DNA of 64,000 bases from NCBI RefSeq assembly GCF_021390475.1, contig NZ_JAJUWS010000015.1, positions 60,296 through 124,295 of the forward strand. The letters are read 5' to 3'. A model generated the notes under the pieces. The model was not told where the DNA came from and searched no databases. It saw only the letters and a program-made list of their open reading frames with translations. The position numbers were made by a program, and so were the translations under genes. The stretch comes from Streptomyces sp. ST2-7A. GTDB taxonomy: Bacteria > Actinomycetota > Actinomycetes > Streptomycetales > Streptomycetaceae. Positions within the stretch are counted from its first letter, which is position 1. Every line of letters starts with the position of its first letter. This document shows, in pieces, positions 36,338 through 46,409 of this stretch.

Positions 36338-37462
36338 TCAGGCCGGGATGATCCCCGGGTCCACCCGCGGCAGACCGTGTGCCTCGGCGACCGATGCGTG
36401 GGTGACCTGCCCCTCGTGCACGTTCAACCCCCCGGCGAAGGCCGGATCGGCTGCCAGCGCCTCCCGCCACCCGCGGTCGGCCAGCCGGACCAGATACGGC
36501 AGGGTCGCGTTGGTCAACGCCCGGGTGGAGGTGCTGGGCACGGCTCCCGGCATGTTGGCCACGCAGTAGAAGAGGGAGTCGTGGACCGGGAAGGTCGGGT
36601 CGGCGTGGGTGGTGGGCCGTGAGTCCTCGAAGCACCCTCCCTGGTCGATGGCGATGTCCACCAGCACGCTGCCCGCGCGCATCCGGGAGACCAGTTCGTT
36701 GGAGACCAGCTTCGGCGCCCGGGCGCCGGGGATCAGCACCGCCCCGATCACCAGGTCGGCGGCCTCGACGGCCTCCCGCAGCGCGTAGTCGTTGGAGGTG
36801 ACGGTTTGCACCCTCCCCCCGTAGATGCGATCCGCCTCGCGGAGCTTGCGGATGTCGGTGTCCAGGAGCGTCACCCGAAAGCCCATGCCGACCGCGATCT
36901 GCATCGCGTTCCACCCCGAGACGCCGCCGCCGATGACGACCGCCTCGGCCGCCGGCGCGCCGGGCACACCGCCGGGCAGCACCCCGCGCCCACCGGCGGA
37001 GCGCATGAGGTGGTAGGCGCCCACCTGGGGGGCGATCCGTCCGGCCACCTCGGACATCGGGGCCAGCAGCGGCAGGGAACCGTCGGGGTTCTGCACCGTC
37101 TCGTAGGCGATCGCGGTGGTGCCGGAGGAGATCAGGGCGTCGGTGCACTCCGCGGAGGCGGCCAGGTGCAGGTAGGTGAACAGCACCTGGTCCTTGCGCA
37201 GCCGGTGGTACTCCTCCTCGATCGGCTCCTTGACCTTGACCACGAGGTCGGCCTGCTCCCACACGTCATCGGCGGTGGGCAGGATCTCGGCGCCGGCCGC
37301 CCGGAACTCCTCGTCGGTGATCGCCGAGCCCAGACCGGCGCCCCGCTCCACCCGTACGAGGTGTCCCCGTCGGGCCAACTCGTGGACTCCGGCCGGGGTG
37401 ATCGCCACCCGGAACTCGTTGTTCTTGACTTCGCGCGGAATGCCGACCTTCACGTGGATCAC
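36338..37462 (-). CDS. ald: Alanine dehydrogenase
   Basis: A 374-residue NAD-dependent enzyme interconverting L-alanine and pyruvate plus ammonia. N-terminal KVGIPREVKNNEFRVAITPAGVHEL, the pyruvate-site lysine in VVKVKEP and the catalytic His in TYLHLAAS are present. So are the Rossmann VVIGGGVSGWNAMQIAVGMGF, DIAIDQGGCFEDSRPTTH and the C-terminal VANMPGAVPSTSTRALTNATLPYL. The GTG at 37462 has AAGGA 6 bp upstream. The promoter is unclear: the spacer to the next gene is about 400 bp and contains 11-bp-spaced CATACCC repeats, which may be a regulator site. Confidence 0.96.
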   Translation of the reverse strand: MIHVKVGIPREVKNNEFRVAITPAGVHELARRGHLVRVERGAGLGSAITDEEFRAAGAEILPTADDVWEQADLVVKVKEPIEEEYHRLRKDQVLFTYLHLAASAECTDALISSGTTAIAYETVQNPDGSLPLLAPMSEVAGRIAPQVGAYHLMRSAGGRGVLPGGVPGAPAAEAVVIGGGVSGWNAMQIAVGMGFRVTLLDTDIRKLREADRIYGGRVQTVTSNDYALREAVEAADLVIGAVLIPGARAPKLVSNELVSRMRAGSVLVDIAIDQGGCFEDSRPTTHADPTFPVHDSLFYCVANMPGAVPSTSTRALTNATLPYLVRLADRGWREALAADPAFAGGLNVHEGQVTHASVAEAHGLPRVDPGIIPA

Positions 37463-37865
37463 GGTCCTTGGGTTGCGCCGCCGGGGGTCGCCCGGTCCGT
37501 CGGCGGGGAGGGTGGGGCACGGGAGGCGGCACCGACCACCGGGGAGGGGATCGCCGCTGCCCCGGCGTCCGTCACACCCGCCGCCCCGGTGGGGGCGGGC
37601 ACGGCGCGAGCGACGCCCGCACCGCGCCGGACGTCCCGGAACACGTCACGAAACATGCATACCCAGCACATACCCGGCACAACGGAAGTCGCCGACCTCT
37701 CGCGTTTCGGCCATTGTTAATGAAGGACGAGTCGCTGTCCAGCCTTGCAAAGAACACTTAACAGAGAAAATTAGCTGCGTTTCACAGGCGTGCGCTCCGT
37801 GACCGCGAAAAAATTCGAACCCTCCACCTCCGGGGCGATCGGCCCGGAACGCCCCCGCACGTCGA
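37463..37865. other. 403-bp spacer upstream of ald
   Basis: No gene is seen. The ald-proximal ~170 bp is GC-rich leader. Around 37640-37800 it turns AT-rich (including CTTAACAGAGAAAATTAGC), where the ald promoter should lie. CATACCC occurs at 37658-37664 and 37669-37675, 11 bp apart. If transcription starts in the AT-rich part the leader is over 170 nt. Confidence 0.45.
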
Positions 37866-40139
37866 TCACCCCCGCGCCGACTCCTCCGACGCCACCCCGT
37901 CCCCCCGGGCCCCCAGCGCCCGGGGGCGTTCCTCCACGGGGTCCCCGACCTCCGGCGACCCGCACTCCCGCAGCAGGGCCTCCCCCGCGCGGCGGTGCGC
38001 CCGGGCGTCGGCCGGCAGTCCCAGCCGCTGGGCGCCGGCGGCCAGCCGCAGCCGCAGCGCCGCCTCCAGACGGCGATCACCCGCCCCGCGAGCCGCCCGC
38101 AGCGCGTCGTAACCGGCCCGCAACGCCTCCTCCGACTCACCCGCGTACTCCCGTACCCGGGCCACCTCCGCCAGGGACCTCGCGTACGCGACCGCGTCCC
38201 CGCGTCGGCGATGGGCGGCGGCCGCCGCCCGCCAGGACAGCAGGGCGGGGCGCCACTCCCCCGCGTCGGTGTGCACCGCCCCCAACAGACCGTGCAACCG
38301 CGCCTCCGCGTCCCGGTCCCCCGTCTCCTGGGCCCGGACCAGCGCCCGGCCGTACCAGTCGGCGGCCCGCTGCCAATCCCCCAGTTCGGCGTGGGTGCCG
38401 GCGATCGACTCCAGCGCCCGCCCCATGGCCGGAGGGACCCCGAGCCCTCCGAGACCGCGCAGCGCGTCCAGCGCCGCGCGGTAACGCTTCAGCGCCGCCG
38501 CGGTACGACCGGTCGCCATGTCCAGGTCACCGAGGTTGAGCAGCGCGGCGGCCCGTTCACCCGCCAATCCCTGGCGCCCCGCCACGTCCAGCACCAGTTC
38601 GTGCAGGCGGTACAACTCCGGGGCGGCCGCCCGTTCACCCCGGTGGGCGGTCAGCGCGGCGGCCAGCGCGGCGATCAGCCGGCGTGCCAGGGTGTCCAGT
38701 TCCCCGTCGGCGACGGCCAGCCGGGCCGCGGCCGACAGGCTCGGCAACCGGCTGTCCAACCACCGGCCCGCCTCCCGCCGGGAGGAGAACCGCAGGGGGG
38801 AGGGCAACGCGGCCGAACGCTCCCGGGCCGGGGACCCCTCCGGCTCGGTGACCGCCCGGCAGGCCACCAGCCGCCGCACGGCGCGCTCCAGCACCCGGGC
38901 GCGGGCCAGCAGGACATCCGCCGGACGCTCGTGCCGACGCACCAGGTCCCGCAGCAGCGGGTCCAGGCAACCGGGCACCTCGTACAGCGGCCACGGTTCG
39001 TCGCCGGACGCCGATCCCGGCTCCCGCGCCGTTCCGGTCCCCCCGGACCCCCCGTCGGGGGCGGGCGGCGCGGGGGGCGGGGTCCCCGATTCCACCGGCC
39101 GCACCAGCCCCAGCAGCGCGAAGCCGCGCAACGCCCGGTGGGCGGCGCCGACCGAGGAACCGGCGAGGGCCGCGGCGATGTGCGCGTCCACCAACCCGGC
39201 AGGGGCCAGGACCAACAACCGCAGTATGCGCGCGGCGGGGGGACGGAGGGCGGAGTGGGCCAGCCGGAACGCCCGGTCCAGCGGACCGTCACCCGGGTCG
39301 GGGGACGTCCCGGACCCCCCTGCGCCCCCCTGGCGCGGGGGGTCCCCGGGGTCGGCCGGCTCCCGGGGAACGGGCTCGGTCATCGCCCGGGTCGCCCTGG
39401 CGACGGCGGCGTCGGGGTTGGCGGCGAGCCAGCCGCCGGCGAGCAGCAGCGCGGCGGGCAGATGGGCGCAGGCCTCGGCGAGGCGCTCGGCCGCGCGGGG
39501 ATCGACCGTGACCCGGGTGGACCCCGCGCCGCGGGCCAGCAGCCGCAGGGCGGCGTGCTGCTCCAGCGCGCCCACCGTGCACGGCCGCACGTCGGCCACC
39601 CCCGTCAGCGGGCCGCGGGCCACCACGAGCACGAGGCAGTCCCGGTTGTCCGGGATCAGTTCGCCGACCTGCTGGGCACTCACGGCGTCGTCGAGGATCA
39701 GCAGGACGCGTCGGTCCGCCAGGGCGTCGCGCAGTGCCTCGCAGCTCTCCTCGGCGTCCGCGCCCGGCGGCGCGGCGGCGCCCAGGGCGCCGAGCAGGTC
39801 GCGGGCGGCGCGCTCCACGGGCACGGCGGCGCCGCCCGGGTCGGTGAGCACGACCCGCAGGACACCGTCCGGACAACCGCCCTCGGCCCGGACCCGGCGG
39901 GCGAACTCACGGGCGAGCGCGGTGCGCCCGGTCCCGGGGCGGCCGGCGATCAACAGCACCCGGGCACGGGCCGCGGGACGACCGGCCATGGTGTCCAGAC
40001 CCGCGCGCCCGACATCGGCGCGCAGGGTGGTCAGCTCCCGTCGGCGGCCGAGGAAGGCCGGGCCGGGCGCGGGGGGCGCGGACCCGGCCGGCCGTCGGTC
40101 CTCGGCCGGGTCCGCCGCCCGTTCGGTGAGCTCCGTCAC
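37866..40139 (-). CDS. STAND-like ATPase/TPR protein
   Basis: A 757-residue cytosolic protein. An NB-ARC-like ATPase region (about 29-270) has GRRRELTTLR, a P-loop GRPGTGRT (66-73) in which the usual Lys is Arg, and Walker B RVLLILDDA. A helical middle and TPR repeats (about 530-720) such as ALLNLGDLDMATGRTAAALKRYRAAL and THAELGDWQRAADWYGRALV follow. STAND proteins act as nucleotide-switched scaffolds or regulators; no DNA-binding domain is visible. The Arg may still bind nucleotide weakly. The GTG at 40139 follows TAGGCT at 6 bp, so the transcript is probably leaderless. It is a frequent neighbour of ald, NUDIX and pyrG in streptomycetes. Confidence 0.88.
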   Translation of the reverse strand: MTELTERAADPAEDRRPAGSAPPAPGPAFLGRRRELTTLRADVGRAGLDTMAGRPAARARVLLIAGRPGTGRTALAREFARRVRAEGGCPDGVLRVVLTDPGGAAVPVERAARDLLGALGAAAPPGADAEESCEALRDALADRRVLLILDDAVSAQQVGELIPDNRDCLVLVVARGPLTGVADVRPCTVGALEQHAALRLLARGAGSTRVTVDPRAAERLAEACAHLPAALLLAGGWLAANPDAAVARATRAMTEPVPREPADPGDPPRQGGAGGSGTSPDPGDGPLDRAFRLAHSALRPPAARILRLLVLAPAGLVDAHIAAALAGSSVGAAHRALRGFALLGLVRPVESGTPPPAPPAPDGGSGGTGTAREPGSASGDEPWPLYEVPGCLDPLLRDLVRRHERPADVLLARARVLERAVRRLVACRAVTEPEGSPARERSAALPSPLRFSSRREAGRWLDSRLPSLSAAARLAVADGELDTLARRLIAALAAALTAHRGERAAAPELYRLHELVLDVAGRQGLAGERAAALLNLGDLDMATGRTAAALKRYRAALDALRGLGGLGVPPAMGRALESIAGTHAELGDWQRAADWYGRALVRAQETGDRDAEARLHGLLGAVHTDAGEWRPALLSWRAAAAAHRRRGDAVAYARSLAEVARVREYAGESEEALRAGYDALRAARGAGDRRLEAALRLRLAAGAQRLGLPADARAHRRAGEALLRECGSPEVGDPVEERPRALGARGDGVASEESARG

Positions 40140-40145
40140 GCTCCG

Positions 40146-40151
40146 AGCCTA
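40146..40151 (-). promoter_or_regulatory. -10 element of a leaderless transcript (ATPase/TPR gene)
   Basis: On the minus strand TAGGCT ends 6 bp before the GTG start at 40139, with no ribosome site between. Confidence 0.55.
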
Positions 40152-40305
40152 GACCGGCACCGACGGGATCAGCCGTCGGGGACACGTTCGGGGAGACCGG
40201 GACCGCGCGTTCGGCCGAACCCCGGGGCCCCTTCCCTTCCGAGCGCGGGCGCGGCGCGCCCGGCCGCCGGGGCGGTGCCGTCCGGATCCGGTTCCCCTCC
40301 GGCCC

Positions 40306-40956
40306 TCAGTCCCGGATCGGGCGAGCGGACCAGGGGGCCTCGGCGGGGCGCAGCGCGTCGATGCCACCGGGGGCGCCGCGGGCGGCGAGCAGGGAGAGCA
40401 CCCCGACCACCAGACAGGTGTTCCCCAGCTCCCCCGCGAGGACGGCACCGCGCAGCTCCTCCAGCGGCACCATGGCGCGTTCCATGTCGGCCTCCTCCTC
40501 GGAGACCTCGTAACGCTCCCCCTCGGCCGGGGACAGGCCCCGGGCCAGGAAGATCCGCACCGCCTCGTCGGTGCCACCGGGGCTGGTGTACAGATCCACC
40601 AGCACCCGCCAGTCCTCCGCCCGCAGGTGGGTCTCCTCCCACAGTTCCCGGCGAGCGGCCGGCAACGGCGGCTCGCCGGGCACGTCGAGCAGCCCGGCGG
40701 GAATCTCCCACAGCCGGTGCCGGACCGGGTGACGGTACTGGCGGATCACGGCGACCCGGTCCCGCTCGTCGACGGCCAGCACCGCGACCGAGCCGGGGTG
40801 GACCTGGTAGTCCCGGCGCGCCACCGAGCCGTCCGGCATCCGCACCTCGTCGGTGCGCACCCCGGTCTTCTTCCCGGTGAAGGGAAGGTCGGTGGAGACC
40901 ACCGGCCAGGACTCGGGGAGGTCGCGCAGGGGCGTGTCGGTTCCGGTGTCCGTCAT
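40306..40956 (-). CDS. NUDIX hydrolase (ADP-ribose pyrophosphatase-like)
   Basis: A 216-residue NUDIX enzyme. The NUDIX box runs GLLDVPGEPPLPAARRELWEETHLRAEDW (about 88-116), with the REL-WEE core that binds metal. VAVIRQYRHPVRHRLWEIPAGLLD and LVDLYTSPGGTDEAVRIFLARGL are the ADP-ribose/GDP-mannose-type context. The box has His where the final Gly usually stands (EETHL). It starts 3 bp after the pyrG stop, so the two are one operon. A house-cleaning role towards ADP-ribose is likely but not shown. Confidence 0.92.
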   Translation of the reverse strand: MTDTGTDTPLRDLPESWPVVSTDLPFTGKKTGVRTDEVRMPDGSVARRDYQVHPGSVAVLAVDERDRVAVIRQYRHPVRHRLWEIPAGLLDVPGEPPLPAARRELWEETHLRAEDWRVLVDLYTSPGGTDEAVRIFLARGLSPAEGERYEVSEEEADMERAMVPLEELRGAVLAGELGNTCLVVGVLSLLAARGAPGGIDALRPAEAPWSARPIRD

Positions 40957-40959
40957 CGT

Positions 40960-43144
<2,185 letters not shown>

Positions 43145-44947
43145 GTGGCAGGGCTCATCGAGGACTACGGATTGATCGGCGACACTCAGACCGCCGCGCT
43201 CGTGGGCCGGGACGGCTCCGTCGACTGGTTGTGCCTGCCGCGGTTCGATTCCCATGCCGTCTTCGCCGGTCTGTTGGGCACCGAGGAACACGGGTTCTGG
43301 CGGATCGGTCCGGCGCAGGGCACCGGCGAGGACCCGCCCCGCGCCACCCGACGCCGGTACAAGGGCGATTCGCTGATCCTGGAGTCCGAATGGGACACCC
43401 CGCGCGGCACCGTCCGGGTGACGGATTTCATGCCACCCCGCGACGGGGCACCGCAGTTGATCCGCATCGTCGAGGGAGTCAGCGGTCGGGTGCCGATGCG
43501 GTCGGCGCTGCGCATGCGTTTCTCCTACGGCTGGGTGGTGCCGTGGGTGCACCGGATCGGTGAGCGCATGGTGGCCGTCGCCGGTCCCGACTCCGTCTGG
43601 CTGGACACCACCGCCGAGACCTACGGTCGGGACCTGACCACCTACTCCGACTTCACCGTCGCCCCCGGCGACCGGGTGGCGCTCACCATCAGCTGGCAGC
43701 CCTCGCACCGGGAGGCCCCCCCACTGCCCGAGCCCGAGGAGTCCCTGGCGGCCACCGAGGAGTTCTGGCGGGAGTGGATGACGCACTGCACGTACCACGG
43801 CCCCTACCGGGAGGCGGTGGTCCGTTCCCTGATCACCCTCAAGGCCCTCACCTACGGCCCCACCGGCGGCATCGTGGCGGCACCGACCACCTCGCTGCCC
43901 GAGGAGATCGGCGGCTCCCGCAACTGGGACTACCGCTTCACCTGGCTGCGCGACGCCGCCATCACCCTCTCCTCGCTGCTGCGCACCGGCTACCGGGAGG
44001 AGGCCCGGGCCTGGCGGGAATGGCTGCTGCGCGCGGTGGCGGGCGACCCGCAGAACCTGCAGATCATGTACGGCATCGCGGGTGAGCGGGAGCTGGGCGA
44101 GACCGAGTTGGAGTGGCTGCCCGGCTACGAGAACTCCACCCCGGTGCGGATCGGCAACGGCGCGGCCGGCCAGCTCCAGCTGGACGTGTACGGCGAGGTC
44201 ACAGAGGCGTTGCACCTGGCGCACATGACCGGCCTGGCCCGCAACGACCACGCGAACCTGCTGCTGCTCAAGCTGATCGCGTACCTGGAGGACCACTGGG
44301 ACGAACCCGACGAGGGCATCTGGGAGGTCCGCGGGCCGCGTCGGCACTTCGTGCACTCCAAGGTGATGGCCTGGGTGGCGGTGGACCGGGCGGTGAAGCT
44401 GATCGAGTCCGGCGAGGTGGACGGTCCGCTGGAGCGGTGGCGGGAACTGCGTGACGAGATCCACCGCGCGGTGTGCGAGCACGGCTACGACTCCGAGCGG
44501 AACACCTTCACCCAGTCCTACGGCTCGAGGGAACTGGACGCGTCGCTGCTGCTCATCCCACAGATGGGCTTCCTGCCGCCCGACGACAAACGGGTCATCG
44601 GGACCGTGGAGGCCATCCAGCGGGAGCTGTCCACGCCCGACGGCTTCATCCTGCGCTACCCCACCTCCGGCGACGAGGAGGGCGTGGACGGCCTGGTGGG
44701 CGATGAAGGCGCGTTCCTGGCCTGCTCGTTCTGGATGGCGGACGACCTGGCGATGATCGGTCGGGTGGACGAGGCGCGGAAGCTGTTCGAGCGCCTGTTG
44801 GCCCTGCGCAACGACCTCGGACTGCTGGCCGAGGAGTGGGACTCCCGCCTCCAGCGGCAGGTGGGGAACTTCCCGCAGGCCTTCAGCCATGTCCCGCTGA
44901 TCGACACGGCGTTGCGGTTGACCGCCTCCGGCGCCTACGGCGGCTGA
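43145..44947 (+). CDS. GH15 family glycoside hydrolase (glucoamylase/trehalase-like)
   Basis: A 600-residue enzyme of glycoside hydrolase family 15. An N-terminal beta-sandwich (IEDYGLIGDTQTAALVGRDGSVDWLCLPRFDSHAVFAGLLG) precedes the (alpha/alpha)6 barrel. That barrel has LPEEIGGSRNWDYRFTWLRDAA, the general-acid region near YGIAGERELGETELEWLPGY, and the C-terminal GLLAEEWDSRLQRQVGNFPQAFSHVPLIDTA, where a Glu would be the base. Cytosolic actinobacterial members of this type include trehalases and glucoamylase-like enzymes. There is no signal peptide, so it is intracellular. The GTG at 43145 follows GGGAG. The substrate is not decided by sequence. Confidence 0.94.
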   Translation: MAGLIEDYGLIGDTQTAALVGRDGSVDWLCLPRFDSHAVFAGLLGTEEHGFWRIGPAQGTGEDPPRATRRRYKGDSLILESEWDTPRGTVRVTDFMPPRDGAPQLIRIVEGVSGRVPMRSALRMRFSYGWVVPWVHRIGERMVAVAGPDSVWLDTTAETYGRDLTTYSDFTVAPGDRVALTISWQPSHREAPPLPEPEESLAATEEFWREWMTHCTYHGPYREAVVRSLITLKALTYGPTGGIVAAPTTSLPEEIGGSRNWDYRFTWLRDAAITLSSLLRTGYREEARAWREWLLRAVAGDPQNLQIMYGIAGERELGETELEWLPGYENSTPVRIGNGAAGQLQLDVYGEVTEALHLAHMTGLARNDHANLLLLKLIAYLEDHWDEPDEGIWEVRGPRRHFVHSKVMAWVAVDRAVKLIESGEVDGPLERWRELRDEIHRAVCEHGYDSERNTFTQSYGSRELDASLLLIPQMGFLPPDDKRVIGTVEAIQRELSTPDGFILRYPTSGDEEGVDGLVGDEGAFLACSFWMADDLAMIGRVDEARKLFERLLALRNDLGLLAEEWDSRLQRQVGNFPQAFSHVPLIDTALRLTASGAYGG

Positions 44948-45274
44948 CCGGCACCGGCACGACGACCGCGATGGGGGCGGCCGGGGGCCACCTCGGGCGT
45001 TCCCCGTCGCGGTCCCTCGCCCCCGCCCGCTCCGGCGGATCCGGCCACCCGGCCCCGCCGGACCGTCGGATCCGCCGGGGGTCCCGGTCCGGGGCGGGTG
45101 TCCGTCGGGCTCCTCCGATCCGACGCGGTCGCGCCCCGTCGGGTCGTCCGGACGCGGTCTCACCCGGATGCCGCGTCACGCCCGGGAAACGCGTCACCCC
45201 GAGCCCGCGTCACCGACATGCGAAATCACCCGAACGGCTGACCACTGGGACAATCGTTCGCCCGCCGGGGTGGG
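44948..45274. other. 327-bp convergent spacer
   Basis: It lies between the 3' ends of the GH15 gene and the truncated glycosyltransferase gene. No gene is seen. Three copies of GCGTCAC (45173, 45191, 45207) occur near the glycosyltransferase end. No strong terminator was identified. Confidence 0.45.
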
Positions 45275-45976
45275 TCAGGAGCCGCGCGGGCGGGAGAACT
45301 CGTCGTAGACGGCGAGCAGTAGGGCCACCGCCCGCTCCTCGGCCGCGACACGATCGCCGGGGCGCGGCATCGCCGGGGGGCGCGGCACCGGCGCGGGGGC
45401 GAGTCGGGCGTCCCTGGCGCCGCGTCGACGGGCGTGGTCCAGCAGTTCGGGCGTATCGGCCAGGACCACGGTCGCCGCTCCCGCCACCCGCCGCTCGGCG
45501 GCACGCCGCAGTCCGGCCCGGATCCGCCCGCCCGGCGCGAGGGTGTCCGGGTGGTCTCCGACCGGCCGAACGGGCCAGCCCACCACCAGCGGGAGTCGAC
45601 GGCGCAGCGCGGCGGACACCGCCGGCAGGCCGCCGGCCGGACCGTGGGCGTGCACCACGTCGACCTCGGCGGATCGGGCCCGCAACTCGGCCGCCCAGCG
45701 GCTGAGGGAACCGCGCGGGAGGGGCACGACCTCGGCCCCCAGGGCCACGAGTCCACCCAGTCCACCGCGCTCCACGAGTTCCGCGGGCGCGCAGACGGTG
45801 GCGCGGATCCCGCGGGCGGGCAGCGCCCCGGCCAGCGCTCTCACCCGGGGCGCGAGGTGCCCCTCGCCCGCGCCGAGCAGATGGAGGACGCCGGTGCGGG
45901 GACGGCGCGGGGGAACCGGGGAGGGCAGGAGGCGTGCCCGGCGGTCCGGCCGCAGACCGCCGCCGACTGTTGCCAT
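45275..45976 (-). CDS. Truncated GT4-type glycosyltransferase
   Basis: A 233-residue protein with only the acceptor-side half of a GT-B (GT4) glycosyltransferase. LHLLGAGEGHLAPRVRALAGALPARGIRATVCAPAEL, VDVVHAHGPAGGLPAVSAALRRRLPLVVGW and RRVAGAATVVLADTPELLDHARRRGARDARLAPAPVP follow the usual order. The nucleotide-sugar half, with the expected ExxxxxE region and second Rossmann domain (~150 residues), is missing. The sequence passes instead into RPGDRVAAEERAVALLLAVYDEFSRP, which resembles the final helix of full-length proteins. Catalysis is therefore unlikely. The ATG at 45976 has GAGGAG about 11 bp upstream. The frame remains open, as expected of an in-frame deletion. Confidence 0.75.
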   Translation of the reverse strand: MATVGGGLRPDRRARLLPSPVPPRRPRTGVLHLLGAGEGHLAPRVRALAGALPARGIRATVCAPAELVERGGLGGLVALGAEVVPLPRGSLSRWAAELRARSAEVDVVHAHGPAGGLPAVSAALRRRLPLVVGWPVRPVGDHPDTLAPGGRIRAGLRRAAERRVAGAATVVLADTPELLDHARRRGARDARLAPAPVPRPPAMPRPGDRVAAEERAVALLLAVYDEFSRPRGS

Positions 45977-46409
45977 CACGACAGGGACTCCTCGGTGGAT
46001 TCGAGGGGAGGGGCGGGGACGCGGTTCGGGTGGGGCCGAGGGTTCGGAGAGGCACCGGACGGCCGGGCGCCCGCCCGGTGGAAGCCGGGTGGGAGGACCG
46101 CGAAACGGAACGTCGCGATCGCCCCGGCCCCACCGTGCGGACGGAGAGATCGCCCCGTCCCCCAAGGATGCCGGCTCGCACCGACATCGACGCCGATACC
46201 CGGGGTTCCGGCCTGCCGCCGGCAGGCGTCCGACCGACTGTCACGCGGGGAATCGGGTACCGGCGTGACGCCGTCTCGGCACGGCGTCGGCACCTCCGAT
46301 CACCTCCGGACATCGGTTCCCGCGCCGCGTGCGCGCCCCCGGGGACGGGCGACGGCCGGCGGGACCGTTCGGGCGGCGGGACGACCCGACGCGCGAACAG
46401 TACGGACGG
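45977..46409. other. 433-bp spacer between recN and the truncated glycosyltransferase
   Basis: No gene is seen. A perfect 7-bp hairpin GCCTGCC/GGCAGGC (46211-46227, loop GCC) is a candidate recN terminator. The stretch 45990-46080 is unusually purine-rich on the plus strand. Confidence 0.45.
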
